From: Labrenzia sp. THAF82
GTDB taxonomy: Bacteria > Pseudomonadota > Alphaproteobacteria > Rhizobiales > Stappiaceae
Length of the DNA stretch: 64,000 nucleotides
Assembly: GCF_009363435.1 (NCBI RefSeq)
Contig: NZ_CP045354.1
Coordinates: 3,066,501 to 3,130,500, forward strand
Reading direction: 5' to 3'
The position numbers were made by a program, and so were the translations under genes. Numbering within the stretch: position 1 is the stretch's first letter; each line of letters opens with the position of its first letter. Positions 26,293 to 34,969 of the stretch are shown here, piece after piece. The notes under the pieces were generated by a model. The model was not told the DNA's origin. It worked only from the letters and a program-made list of their open reading frames with translations, and did not search any database.

Positions 26293-27924
26293 TTAACCTG
26301 CCGCGGCTGGGCGATGGCCCAGTCCTTGTGTTGGCCAGTTCGCACTGCGGGCCTGGTCCGATTGGAGCAGCTCTTCAAAGGCGGTTTCCTCGATCGGGCG
26401 GGAAAAATAGTATCCTTGAAGCAGTGAACAGCCTTGTTCTCTGAGAATTTCCGCGTGCTGACTGGTTTCAACACCCTCTGCGACCACTTCTATGGAAAGG
26501 GTGTGAGCGATATCGAGAATGCTCGCGACAAGGCTTCGTGCCTGCTCGGACTCAACAACGGGTGCCGTCAGGTTTCTGTCGATTTTCAGTCGGCGTGGTT
26601 TCATTTCCAAAAGGCTCAGGATCGATGCGCGGCCAGACCCGAAATCATCAATCTCAACTTCAACGCCAAGTCCCTCCAGGGCATCAAGATTGTATTTCGA
26701 AACATCGTCAAGCTCTTCGAACGTCACCGCCTCGCTTATCTCGAAGATGATCGTATTCGGTTGAACACCGGCGGCTTGAACTGTGCTTAGGAAACTTGGC
26801 GACTTGAGGCGCTCCGCAGAGATATTGACCGAAATGCGCGGCGGGTTTTGCAGCATTCGTTCCCAGATCTTTCTCTTCTTTACTGCTTCTTCGAACATGG
26901 CCTGATCGATATCGGCAAGCACACCAAGAGTTTGCGCCAGCTCCATGAACATGGCAGGTGGAAGCACACCGCGCGTTGGATGTTTCCAGCGCACGAGGGC
27001 TTCTGCGCCAACGATTTTTTGCGTCGAAGAGTCTACCAGCGGTTGGTAGACGGGAAAGAACTCCTTCCGTGCGATGGCGCGCAGAAGATCGTTGGAGAGG
27101 ACCGTGTTCCTTTCGAAGTCGGAACGGAAAGTGGGTTCAAACACTTCGATCCGGTTTCGTCCGCCGACTTTGGCTCTATGGAGCGCGATATCGGCGTTCA
27201 TGAGCAGGGTTTCAGGATCAGTGTTATTGGTGAGCGAAGCGCTGTCGTGAACGGCCACACCAATGCTGACACCAATCGTGCATTCGGTATTTTGGTGAAT
27301 GAAGGATCTATTGAAGATTGTTGCAAGCCTTTTGGCGATCGCCTGGGCGTCGGCTTCTTGTGCCACGTCTGCCGCGACTACAAATTCATCTCCGCCGATG
27401 CGCGCGACAAGCCAGTCCTTCGAAGCGTTTTCAGCAAGCAGCTGCGCGATTTGTTTGAGGATGTAATCACCGAAAGCAGGTCCCAACCTGTCATTGACCT
27501 GCTTGAAACGATCCAGATCCACTTGAATGAGGGCAATCGGTAGGTTCGATCTTGATTGTGAATTCAAATGTTTCCGGAGCGTGTCGAAGAAGAAATGACG
27601 GTTCGGCAGTCCGGTCAGCAGATCTGTCTGAGCAAGATGCCTCAACTCGGCTTCTGCAGTTACCCGTCGTCTGATTTCCTTTTTCAGGTCTCGTACGCGT
27701 CGGAAAGCGAAGACCAGCAAGATTACTGGAGATGCAAATAGCGCTGTTAAAATCTCATCCAGTTCGTAGTTTTCATGTGCGCGTGAAAAATCATAGATCC
27801 GCTCGAATGCATCCAACTCCGCAAGAACGAGGGTCATTGCTGCAAGTCCAACAAGTGTTATCGCAACTTCCGGCAACAGTCTTATGCGTTTTTTTGACGC
27901 GAAGGCACGTGATTTGAACGGCAT
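26293..27924 (-). CDS. Membrane GGDEF-EAL protein (cyclic di-GMP turnover)
   Basis: A 543-residue protein with two N-terminal membrane helices (~18-37 and ~58-76), a short coiled linker, a GGDEF domain (~95-260) and an EAL domain (~275-530). The GGDEF motif is intact (RIGGDEFVV, 177-181). The EAL motif is intact (GAEALVRWKHP, 307-309), as are the metal and catalytic stretches VNISAERL, EISEAVTFEE, EIDDFGSG and VVAEGVET. Both activities are therefore possible. No RxxD inhibitory site precedes GGDEF, and no sensor domain is visible apart from the membrane part. Which activity dominates cannot be read from sequence. Confidence 0.93.
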   Translation of the reverse strand: MPFKSRAFASKKRIRLLPEVAITLVGLAAMTLVLAELDAFERIYDFSRAHENYELDEILTALFASPVILLVFAFRRVRDLKKEIRRRVTAEAELRHLAQTDLLTGLPNRHFFFDTLRKHLNSQSRSNLPIALIQVDLDRFKQVNDRLGPAFGDYILKQIAQLLAENASKDWLVARIGGDEFVVAADVAQEADAQAIAKRLATIFNRSFIHQNTECTIGVSIGVAVHDSASLTNNTDPETLLMNADIALHRAKVGGRNRIEVFEPTFRSDFERNTVLSNDLLRAIARKEFFPVYQPLVDSSTQKIVGAEALVRWKHPTRGVLPPAMFMELAQTLGVLADIDQAMFEEAVKKRKIWERMLQNPPRISVNISAERLKSPSFLSTVQAAGVQPNTIIFEISEAVTFEELDDVSKYNLDALEGLGVEVEIDDFGSGRASILSLLEMKPRRLKIDRNLTAPVVESEQARSLVASILDIAHTLSIEVVAEGVETSQHAEILREQGCSLLQGYYFSRPIEETAFEELLQSDQARSANWPTQGLGHRPAAAG

Positions 27925-28252
27925 TTGGAAGGACTCGACTAGAATTACTGCGCTGTAAATCTTATTGGCAAATGTTACTAAATTATTAGTTGTGTTGTTT
28001 GAAATTACAAATTGATCAAGTTTTCTGTTTTATTTGTTTTTATTGTACGAGTTATGATGAATTATTTGTTTAGGTTGAACTAGATACAACCTTTGTTCAA
28101 TTTAAAGTGGTGGGCACTTTCATTCAATTAAACCTGTTTCAATCGCTCGCTTCCCAATCGACGCCTTTGGATTGTGCCTGAAGACCGCGATCCTTCAGTG
28201 GAACCACCGGCATGATTGTGCTTCATTCAAGTGCGGATGAGATGAGGTTTGA
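27925..28252. other. AT-rich intergenic region
   Basis: A 328-base divergent spacer between the GGDEF-EAL gene and acylphosphatase. From ~27950 to ~28130 it is far more AT-rich than anything else in the chromosomal part, with runs such as TTTTATTTGTTTTTATTG. No gene or hairpin terminator is supported. It is probably the promoter region of the leftward gene; the composition could also attract nucleoid proteins. Confidence 0.45.
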
Positions 28253-28540
28253 ATGACGAGTGATCCACTGACCGTTCATGTACTGGTCGAGGGAAGGGTG
28301 CAAGGTGTCGGCTATCGGGCATGGTGTGCAGCCGAGGCTGAGCGACGTCAGCTTTCCGGTTGGGTTCGAAACTTGAAAACAGGCTCTGTGGAAGCCGTTT
28401 TCTCAGGTCCTTCGGATATGGTCGTCGATATGATGGATGCGATTTGGAAAGGTCCGTCATTTGCGCGCGTTCGTTCCGTGAAGGATCTTGAGCCTGTCAG
28501 CCCCTGTAGTGGCGACTTTGAAATGCGTGACACTGCCTAA
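28253..28540 (+). CDS. acyP: Acylphosphatase
   Basis: A 95-residue acylphosphatase, the full family length. The phosphate-binding loop EGRVQGVGYRAW holds the catalytic Arg22, and GWVRNLKTGSVE holds the catalytic Asn40. Family knowledge: it hydrolyses acyl phosphates such as acetyl phosphate. The gene is alone, between the GGDEF-EAL gene and the sqd operon, with a weak GAGG site ahead of the ATG. Confidence 0.95.
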   Translation: MTSDPLTVHVLVEGRVQGVGYRAWCAAEAERRQLSGWVRNLKTGSVEAVFSGPSDMVVDMMDAIWKGPSFARVRSVKDLEPVSPCSGDFEMRDTA

Positions 28541-28702
28541 CCACAGCTGAACCTATTGCGCATGTCACCCGGAACCGCTTTCGGCGTTCGTCCAGACCAG
28601 CCAAAAACGAGAAACGCTTCAGGCTGCGGTATTGTGTATCAATCTGAAAAATCATCGTTGAATTGTCACGGAATCATCGCAATGATCTGGTCACTCATAT
28701 AG

Positions 28703-28738
28703 CACAATTTGAGTGAAGCACGCCTGTGCCAAATTGTG
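28703..28738. promoter_or_regulatory. Nested inverted repeat upstream of sqd operon
   Basis: Outer arms CACAATTTG (28703-28711) and CAAATTGTG (28730-28738) are perfect 9-bp complements; inside them GCAC (28718-28721) pairs with GTGC (28726-28729). It ends 19 bases before the sqdB start. The size and symmetry fit either a repressor operator or a leader hairpin. Confidence 0.5.
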
Positions 28739-28757
28739 TAACTCGGGGAGATGACTT

Positions 28758-29978
28758 GTGAAAATTGCGATACTTGGCGGTGACGGTTTTGTCGGCTGGC
28801 CTACATCTTTGCATTTGTCGGACAAGGGCCATGAGGTTCACATTGTCGACAATCTCAGCCGGCGCTGGATCGATGCGGAGTTGGGCGTACAGTCATTGAC
28901 GCCAATGGATTCCATTCAGGAACGAACGCGCATCTGGAAACAGGAAACCGGCAACACCATCAATTTTCATCTGATAGATATTGCCGAAGACTATGAGGTC
29001 TTCAAGGGCTGGCTTGCGGACAATCGGCCTGATGCAATCATCCATTTCGCCGAACAACGCGCCGCGCCCTATTCGATGAAATCTGATCAGCACAAGAATT
29101 ACACCGTCAACAACAACGTCAACGCCACTCATCACCTGCTCAACGCCATGGTGGAGCTGGGACTGGACGCACATCTCATTCATCTCGGCACGATGGGGGT
29201 TTACGGCTATTCCAACGTGGGAGCTGCCATCCCTGAAGGGTATCTTTCCGTTGATGTGGACACCCTTGCAGGACACAAGGCAAACCAGGAAATCCTCTAT
29301 CCGGCAAATCCGGGCTCCATCTATCACATGACCAAGTGTCTGGATCAGCTGCTCTTCCAGTTCTATGCAAAGAACGATGGGATGAGGATCACCGATCTGC
29401 ATCAGGGGATCGTCTGGGGCACTCACACGCAGCAGACATTGCGCCACAAACAGCTGATCAACCGGTTCGACTACGATGGTGACTACGGCACTGTCCTGAA
29501 CAGGTTTCTGATCCAGGCCGCTATTGGTTATCCGCTCACGGTTCATGGGACGGGCGGACAGACAAGGGCCTTCATTCACATACAAGATTCAGTGCGTTGC
29601 ATCGAACTGGCCCTCAAGAACCCGCCCATACGCGGCGACCGGGTGAAGGTTTTCAACCAGATGACCGAGACCCACCGTGTGCGTGATCTTGCTGAAATGA
29701 TTTCGCGTCAAACAGGCGCCAAGGTTGCCTATCTGCCCAATCCACGCAAGGAAGCGGCAGAAAACGATCTTGTTGTCGAGAACAAGCAGTTTCTCGAGTT
29801 GGGCCTCGATCCGATTACCCTAGAAGAGGGGCTGCTTGGTGAAGTCGTTGATGTCGCCAAAGCCTACGCTTACCGGGTTGACCGGAGCCGAGTGCCTGCC
29901 GTCTCGGCCTGGACGAAGGAAATTGCCGATGAAATCGAGCATGATCCTGAGCATCCTCGGCTGAAGTCCGTTTCCTGA
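28758..29978 (+). CDS. sqdB: UDP-sulfoquinovose synthase
   Basis: A 406-residue short-chain dehydrogenase/reductase of the SQD1/SqdB group. The NAD-binding loop is ILGGDGFVGWPTSLHLS (the GDGxxGW form specific to SQD1), followed by IVDNLSRRWID, HFAEQRAAPYSMKS, LGTMGVYG and the catalytic YxxxK in SIYHMTKCLDQ. Family knowledge: it makes UDP-sulfoquinovose from UDP-glucose and sulfite, the head-group donor of the sulfolipid SQDG. The start is GTG with GGGGAG seven bases upstream. The two genes behind it complete a typical sqd operon. Confidence 0.95.
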   Translation: MKIAILGGDGFVGWPTSLHLSDKGHEVHIVDNLSRRWIDAELGVQSLTPMDSIQERTRIWKQETGNTINFHLIDIAEDYEVFKGWLADNRPDAIIHFAEQRAAPYSMKSDQHKNYTVNNNVNATHHLLNAMVELGLDAHLIHLGTMGVYGYSNVGAAIPEGYLSVDVDTLAGHKANQEILYPANPGSIYHMTKCLDQLLFQFYAKNDGMRITDLHQGIVWGTHTQQTLRHKQLINRFDYDGDYGTVLNRFLIQAAIGYPLTVHGTGGQTRAFIHIQDSVRCIELALKNPPIRGDRVKVFNQMTETHRVRDLAEMISRQTGAKVAYLPNPRKEAAENDLVVENKQFLELGLDPITLEEGLLGEVVDVAKAYAYRVDRSRVPAVSAWTKEIADEIEHDPEHPRLKSVS

Positions 29979-29986
29979 TTGTACCG

Positions 29987-30841
29987 ATGGACAGTGCTCC
30001 TGCGTTCGATCGAGCGCCCTCAGCCAGAGTTGCCTATGTCACATTGGTGACCAATCAGGACTATGTTCTGGGAGCGACAGCCCTGTTGCGCTCGCTTCGA
30101 AGAACCGGGACAGAAGCCGACCTGGTGGTGCTTCATACACCGGGTGTCGAGGAAGCTGATCTCACCGCGCTTGAAAGCTTCATGCCAAGGTTTGGTCGCT
30201 GTGAAAGGCTTGCAACCTCAGCAGCCTTCAATGAACGCCACGAAAGAGGGAGGTTGCACAAGGCAGCACCATTTTCAAAAGGCGGCAAACCACTTTTTCA
30301 TACGCCGCTGGACAACTTCGTCAAACTGCGGCTCTGGCAACTGCGCGACTATGAAAGGGTCGTCTTCATTGATGCCGACGCGTTGGTTCTGAAGAACTGT
30401 GACAAGCTGTTTGAGTATCCTGAGTTTTGCGCAGCGCCGAATGTCTATGAAGGCCTTGCAGATTTTCATCGTCTCAACAGCGGTGTTTTCACGGCCAGAC
30501 CGAGCGATGCGACCTTTTCTGCAATGGCAACTGCGCTGGATCAGCCGGACGTGTTTTGGCGGCGGACTGACCAGACTTTCCTGGAAAGCTATTTTCCCGA
30601 CTGGCACGGCCTGCCTGTGTTTTACAATATGCTGCAATATGTCTGGTTCAATCTGCCAGAACTGTGGGATTGGAACCAAATTCACGTTCTGCACTACCAG
30701 TATGAAAAACCGTGGCAAACTGATCATCCCAAGGCTGAGTTGTTGCGTCCGCTTGTTGATTTGTGGCAGGCCTTTGCGAGCGGGACGGGAATGCCGGAAG
30801 ACATCGGGTGTTTGCCGGGGCCTGCGGTCCTTGCAACCTGA
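29987..30841 (+). CDS. sqdD: GT8-family glycosyltransferase (SqdD-like)
   Basis: A 284-residue glycogenin-like glycosyltransferase. The opening YVTLVTNQDYVLGATALLRS and the DxD site VVFIDADALVLKNCDKL are those of family GT8. It starts eight bases after sqdB. In Rhodobacter and rhizobia, a GT8 protein (SqdD) accompanies SqdB and is needed for sulfolipid formation, so this is the likely sulfoquinovosyl transferase step or an accessory to it. The assignment rests on operon context; the domain itself is clear. Confidence 0.85.
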   Translation: MDSAPAFDRAPSARVAYVTLVTNQDYVLGATALLRSLRRTGTEADLVVLHTPGVEEADLTALESFMPRFGRCERLATSAAFNERHERGRLHKAAPFSKGGKPLFHTPLDNFVKLRLWQLRDYERVVFIDADALVLKNCDKLFEYPEFCAAPNVYEGLADFHRLNSGVFTARPSDATFSAMATALDQPDVFWRRTDQTFLESYFPDWHGLPVFYNMLQYVWFNLPELWDWNQIHVLHYQYEKPWQTDHPKAELLRPLVDLWQAFASGTGMPEDIGCLPGPAVLAT

Positions 30842-30853
30842 CAGGCTGTTTGA

Positions 30854-31720
30854 ATGCACGTTCTGATAACCGGTGGAAGCGGTCTGGTAGGCCGTTTTAT
30901 CGCTGATCGCCTTCACCGTGATGGGCACCAGCTGACAGCGCTGGGTCGCCAGCCGCTTGACTGGCTAAAAGCAGGTTACCAGTCCTGGAACCTTTCAGAC
31001 ACGCAAGTTGACGTTCCCCAAGCCGATGTGCTGATCCATTGCGCCTTGTCGCATATACCCGGCAAGTACAGGGACGGCGAGGGAGACGATCCGCACGGTT
31101 TCATCGAACGCAATGCGGAAGGAACCGTGCGCCTGATGGAAAGATCTAAGGCTGCTGGAGTTGCTCATTTTGTGTTCTTGTCAAGCAGGGCCGTTTACTC
31201 CGAGGTCAACAATTGGGCCGTGCTCGGCGAAACGGCGGAGACAGAACCGAACACATTGTATGGCCAAGTGAAACTGGTATGTGAACAGGCACTTCAGTCT
31301 TTGTGCGATGACCGTTTCAAGGGTACATCCTTGCGAGCGACCGGCATCTACGGGACGGCGCCTGGAACCCAAGAACATAAATGGTCTGATCTGTTCGCTG
31401 CGTTTGAACGTGGCGAAAGCATCGAACCAAGGCTTGGGACGGAGGTCCATGGTGAAGATCTTGCTGATGCGGTTGCCAGAATTCTTGACAATGCGTCTCA
31501 AAGAAATGCGCCCTTTGAAGTTTTCAATGTTTCCGATCTTCTGCTCGACCGTCAGGACCTCATCAAACTCTATGCCGAGCACAGGGGATTAAGTGGGGCA
31601 GCGTTGCCGCAGCGCGCTGACGGACCCGTTGGCGTGATGGAGCCTGGCAAGCTGAAAGCGCTCGGATGGGCACCGGGCGGCAAGGAGCGCCTTCAGGCGT
31701 TTATCGGATCGCTCAACTGA
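30854..31720 (+). CDS. sqdC: NAD-dependent epimerase/dehydratase (SqdC-like)
   Basis: A 288-residue extended SDR protein. The Rossmann loop is VLITGGSGLVGRFIADRL, followed by DVLIHCALSH, FLSSRAVYSE and the active-site NTLYGQVKLVCEQ (YxxxK). It is the third gene of the sqd cluster, 12 bases after the glycosyltransferase. SqdC of Rhodobacter is also a reductase-like protein with an ill-defined role in sulfolipid synthesis; identification as SqdC is from context and fold, not from a unique motif. Confidence 0.75.
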   Translation: MHVLITGGSGLVGRFIADRLHRDGHQLTALGRQPLDWLKAGYQSWNLSDTQVDVPQADVLIHCALSHIPGKYRDGEGDDPHGFIERNAEGTVRLMERSKAAGVAHFVFLSSRAVYSEVNNWAVLGETAETEPNTLYGQVKLVCEQALQSLCDDRFKGTSLRATGIYGTAPGTQEHKWSDLFAAFERGESIEPRLGTEVHGEDLADAVARILDNASQRNAPFEVFNVSDLLLDRQDLIKLYAEHRGLSGAALPQRADGPVGVMEPGKLKALGWAPGGKERLQAFIGSLN

Positions 31721-31740
31721 AGGTTTTCAAGGCTGCACGG

Positions 31741-32442
31741 CTATCTGGTGTCACCGAAGATCTTTTCAAATTCCGCCCGCAACACGCTGTCATTTTCTGC
31801 AAGGCCGACGGGAATACCCAGGTCTACTAGGCTGGTGACGCCATGCTCCTCCACGCCGCAGGGAATGATGCCGGAAAAGTGCTCCAGGTCCGGTTCGACG
31901 TTGAAGCTGATGCCGTGAAAGGTCACCCATTTTCGCACGCGAATACCAATGGCTGCGATCTTGTCCTCGACCTGCGCGCCACGGTCTGGCCGGCGCACCC
32001 AAACGCCGACCCGGTCTTCGCGCCGCTCGCCGCGAATATGATAGTGCCACAGGCTGTTGATCAGCCAGGCTTCCAAGGCCGCGACAAAGGCTCTGACGTC
32101 CTGTTGACGTCTTTTCAGGTCCAACATGACATAGGCAACCCGTTGGCCGGGCCCGTGATATGTGTGCTGGCCACCACGGCCGGTGCGGTAAACAGGAAAC
32201 CGATCGGGAGAAACGAGATCGCTGTCGTCCGCGCTGGTTCCGGCAGTGTAAAGCGGGGGGTGTTCCAGCAGCCATACTTGTTCGGGTGCGTCGCCTGAAA
32301 TGATTCTCTCAACGCGTTCGTTCATCGCGGCGAGCGCGGTCTCGTAGTCGACGAGCTTGTCCGAGATTGTCCATTCGACGGGTGCTGAGCCCGATTCTGG
32401 CAGAAATTTCAATGCGAGGCTGTCGCGGTCGGCAGGTGACAT
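31741..32442 (-). CDS. lipB: Lipoyl(octanoyl) transferase LipB
   Basis: A 233-residue octanoyltransferase that moves octanoate from acyl carrier protein to lipoyl domains. The signature [21 protein letters not shown] is present in parts, with the catalytic Lys161 ([14 protein letters not shown]) and Cys195 ([15 protein letters not shown]). The start ATG follows no strong site but gives the family length. It is convergent with the sqd operon and diverges from the fliN-like gene. Confidence 0.95.
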   Translation of the reverse strand: MSPADRDSLALKFLPESGSAPVEWTISDKLVDYETALAAMNERVERIISGDAPEQVWLLEHPPLYTAGTSADDSDLVSPDRFPVYRTGRGGQHTYHGPGQRVAYVMLDLKRRQQDVRAFVAALEAWLINSLWHYHIRGERREDRVGVWVRRPDRGAQVEDKIAAIGIRVRKWVTFHGISFNVEPDLEHFSGIIPCGVEEHGVTSLVDLGIPVGLAENDSVLRAEFEKIFGDTR

Positions 32443-32538
32443 GTGGATGACACTTCTTTGTTTTTTGAGCTGGCTGGCCGTGCCGTGGTATGGTTAAGCG
32501 CTGGCGGCGTTCGCCCTATTTAAGGATCGATGTGTCTG

Positions 32539-32805
32539 ATGACCACCTTTGATGAGATCAAAGTCGATATATCTGTTGTTCTCGGCGAGTCCGAGATGCC
32601 TGTCCATCAGCTGTTGCGCATGGGCCGTGGCGCGGTCATCGATCTCGACGTTGCAGAAGATGACGACGTCAAGATTTACGCCAACAACACGCTTGTCGCC
32701 AAGGGGCAGGTGGTGCTTTTGGGCGAAAGGATCGGGATCTCCATCACCGAGGTTCTGATGCGTCCGCCTGAAGTCCGTCCCATGAGGACCGACGGTCCGC
32801 TCTAG
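32539..32805 (+). CDS. fliN: FliN-like flagellar motor switch protein
   Basis: An 88-residue SpoA-domain protein (FliN/YscQ C-terminal type): DISVVLGESEMPVHQLLRMGRGAVIDLD and VAKGQVVLLGERIGISITEVL are the family core. The ATG at 32539 has AAGGAT 11 bases upstream; an ATG three codons earlier is too close to that site. No other flagellar gene is within the window, so this is either an orphan motor component or a second FliN. In some rhizobiales a similar gene also stands beside lipB. Confidence 0.85.
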   Translation: MTTFDEIKVDISVVLGESEMPVHQLLRMGRGAVIDLDVAEDDDVKIYANNTLVAKGQVVLLGERIGISITEVLMRPPEVRPMRTDGPL

Positions 32806-32935
32806 GCTTCCGGACGGGCCTCAAGAATATTTCCATGCCCTTGTGAATTAATGTCACTTCGGCCCTTGCGCCCCCAAAGCCCTTTTGCTACATGGAGCGC
32901 CTCGACGCTGACAGGCGCCGAAAACAATCGAATAT

Positions 32936-33022
32936 GCGGTCGTGGCGGAATTGGTAGACGCGCAGCGTTGAGGTCGCTGTGGGGTAAAACCCGTGGAAGT
33001 TCGAGTCTTCTCGACCGCACCA
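32936..33022 (+). tRNA. tRNA-Leu(GAG)
   Basis: An 87-base tRNA gene with encoded CCA. The acceptor arms GCGGTCG and CGACCGC pair perfectly; the anticodon stem CAGCG/CGCTG encloses TTGAGGT, giving anticodon GAG (Leu). A class II variable arm (GTGGGGTAAAACCCGTG) and the T-arm (AAGTTCGAGTCTT) are clear. The 3' half is the phage attachment site: a tyrosine integrase gene starts about 120 bases downstream and phage genes run to the window's end. Confidence 0.97.
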
Positions 33023-33049
33023 AAGACAAACCGTTAAGGGTTTGATTTT

Positions 33050-33080
33050 AAAGGCGTCCTTCGGGGCGCCTTTTAAGTTT
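33050..33080 (+). terminator. Rho-independent terminator behind tRNA-Leu
   Basis: A 10-bp stem (AAAGGCGTCC with GGGCGCCTTT, one G-T pair) closed by a UUCG tetraloop, followed by TAAGTTTT. It lies 28 bases after the tRNA, on the phage side of the presumed attachment core, so the phage supplies the tRNA's terminator. Confidence 0.85.
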
Positions 33081-33097
33081 TCGCACTTTTTCTTGAA

Positions 33098-33121
33098 AAG
33101 ACATAACATAAGACATAACAT
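33098..33121 (+). repeat. Two tandem 12-bp repeats, candidate integrase arm sites
   Basis: AAGACATAACAT occurs twice with no gap (33098-33109 and 33110-33121), about 75 bases from the tRNA end and just before int. Tandem direct repeats in this place are typical arm-type binding sites of tyrosine integrases. Confidence 0.6.
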
Positions 33122-33142
33122 TTTGTTTTTTGGGTGTCTGAC

Positions 33143-34522
33143 ATGGCCAAAGATGATCGCTATCTGCAGCTCTTCAGAGGGCGATGGCGCTACTTCCGGC
33201 GCGTGCCGAAACGCGTCGCGCATCTTGACGATCGGGGTGTGATTCAGGTGGCGCTCGGCACATCGTCGCTGGATGTGGCCAGGATTCGCCGTGATGCCAT
33301 GGAAGAGGCCGACAATCTTCATTGGGCCTCGCTTGCTGCTGGCGGTACTGAACAGGCTGAGCAGCGCTATGAAGCTGCGCGCATGCGGGCTAAGGCACTT
33401 GGCCACGCCTATAAACGTCTGGACGATCTGGTGCAGGATGCACCGCTTGATGAAATTGTCAGCCGTATCGTTGCCCTGAAGTCCAAGGATGGGGCGCAGC
33501 TGTCAGCTGATACGGAAGCCGTTCTTGGCGGTGCCGTGACGCCGAAGGTCAAGCTTTCGAAAGCCTATGACATTTTCATAGAGCATTGCGCGGCTGAAGA
33601 GCTGTCCGGCAAGAGTGCTAACCAGATCAAACAGTACAAAAAGGTGAAGCTGCGGGCCGTCAACAATTTCATAAAAATTGTCGATGACAAGACACTTGAT
33701 TCGATCACCGATGACGATGCGCTGAAGTTCTATGATTGGTGGCAGGGCCGGATCACCGGCAAGGGCGGCGACAAGCGGCTGTCCGGTAATTCCGGCAACC
33801 GGGATGTCGGCAACCTGCGCCGGATCTACCGCGAGGTGTTCGCCAGGCTGGGCGAACGCAAGCGGCCGAACCCGTTTGACGGCTTGTCGTTTCAGGACCC
33901 GAAGCGGCTTCGGGATACGCCGCCGCCGTTTCCTGTCAGCTGGATTCGGGATCGGCTTCTGAAGGCAGAGAGCTATAGAGCCGAGAAAGGCAAGTTCCGG
34001 GCACTTAACCCGCAAGCTCTGATCATCTTTCTGACCTGCATCGAAACCGGGTGCCGCCCATCGGAGCTGTGCAACATCGACCCGGCGCGGATCTTTCTCA
34101 AAGATGCCATTCCGCACATAGTCGTCGATTTTGACGTGTCGCGTGAAATCAAGACCGAATCCAGCGTCCGGCGCATCCCCCTGGTTGGCATTGCCTTGAA
34201 GGCCATGGAATGCGCGCCGCAGGGCTTTCCGAAGTATCGGGACAAGGAAAACGTCTTTTCGGCCACCATGATGAAGCATTTGCGGCGGCGCAGTTTGTTG
34301 CCATCCGATAAGCACATTGTCTATTCGGTTCGGCATTCGTTTGAAGACAGGCTGAAATCAGCGCATGTCGACCCGGAAATGCGGCGGCTGTTGATGGGGC
34401 ATTCCATCAACCGGCCGGAATATGGCGAGGGGGGTGATTTGGCGCTTCGTCTTGAGCTGCTGAAGCGGATAGAGCTGCCTTACGATTCAAACCTGCTGGA
34501 TCTGATCAGCGCAGACGCCTAA
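33143..34522 (+). CDS. int: Phage tyrosine integrase
   Basis: A ~459-residue tyrosine recombinase. It has an N-terminal arm-binding region (DRYLQLFRGRWRYFRRVPKR), a SAM-like core-binding domain (~140-250) and a catalytic domain with Arg in ETGCRPSELCNI, the YSVRHSFEDRL box (second Arg), the GHSI histidine and the nucleophilic Tyr in NRPEYGEG. The usual first His of the H-x-x-R box is Tyr here, a common phage variant. The ATG at 33143 is preferred to a GTG three codons earlier. It integrates at tRNA-Leu(GAG), immediately to its left. Confidence 0.94.
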   Translation: MAKDDRYLQLFRGRWRYFRRVPKRVAHLDDRGVIQVALGTSSLDVARIRRDAMEEADNLHWASLAAGGTEQAEQRYEAARMRAKALGHAYKRLDDLVQDAPLDEIVSRIVALKSKDGAQLSADTEAVLGGAVTPKVKLSKAYDIFIEHCAAEELSGKSANQIKQYKKVKLRAVNNFIKIVDDKTLDSITDDDALKFYDWWQGRITGKGGDKRLSGNSGNRDVGNLRRIYREVFARLGERKRPNPFDGLSFQDPKRLRDTPPPFPVSWIRDRLLKAESYRAEKGKFRALNPQALIIFLTCIETGCRPSELCNIDPARIFLKDAIPHIVVDFDVSREIKTESSVRRIPLVGIALKAMECAPQGFPKYRDKENVFSATMMKHLRRRSLLPSDKHIVYSVRHSFEDRLKSAHVDPEMRRLLMGHSINRPEYGEGGDLALRLELLKRIELPYDSNLLDLISADA

Positions 34523-34746
34523 GACGCGTGTTGCTCAAGCCCACGGGCGCGGGCACGAATACGCGTCAAGGCGTCTTGGCGCTCTTCCAGGGCTTGCAGC
34601 TCTCGTTCCAGGCGCTGATACATCGGCACATATTTCTCGCCGCCGGGCAGGTTGATGATCTTTGCCATCGTATCGAGGCAGTCATTCAGAACGCCCGGCG
34701 TGATCTTGTCGCCTGGTTTCCAGCGCCGCGCCATCCTATCCACCAT
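34519..34746 (-). CDS. Small phage protein, unknown function
   Basis: A 75-residue charged protein, mostly helical (LERELQALEERQDALTRIRARARGLEQ looks like a coiled coil at the end, shown here in parts). It is the last gene of a leftward four-gene operon with overlapping ends and converges on int with a 4-base overlap. No recognised domain. Its partner genes suggest an early, lysogeny-controlled unit. Confidence 0.6.
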   Translation of the reverse strand: MVDRMARRWKPGDKITPGVLNDCLDTMAKIINLPGGEKYVPMYQRLERELQALEERQDALTRIRARARGLEQHAS

Positions 34747-34969
34747 TCATCAGACGGATTTTGAACGTGTTCAGTGTGGCGTTGTATGTGGCTTCCGCGT
34801 CTGCGGCTTCCTTCGTGTGCCCGCTGGTCTCCAGCCAAGTGATTTCCGCTTTCATGCTTGCAAGATAGCCAGCAGTTATAAAACGTGCTGTTCGCCGATG
34901 ATCGGAGCTTTCGTCGGTCTCACGTTTCTTGACCGGTTGCGGGTAGCGGCCGTCCCTGAGAATAGCCAT
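34736..34969 (-). CDS. Small phage protein, unknown function
   Basis: A 77-residue basic protein starting at the ATG at 34969 inside the stop of the upstream gene (TGATG-type overlap). It is polar with a central helix (ARFITAGYLASMKAEITWLE). I do not recognise it. The overlap on both sides shows that it belongs to the leftward early operon starting at 35845. Confidence 0.55.
   Translation of the reverse strand: MAILRDGRYPQPVKKRETDESSDHRRTARFITAGYLASMKAEITWLETSGHTKEAADAEATYNATLNTFKIRLMNGG

Noticed and set aside
33503..34336. Leftward frame (277 codons) inside the integrase gene
   Set aside because: Antisense to the integrase catalytic region; no family likeness.
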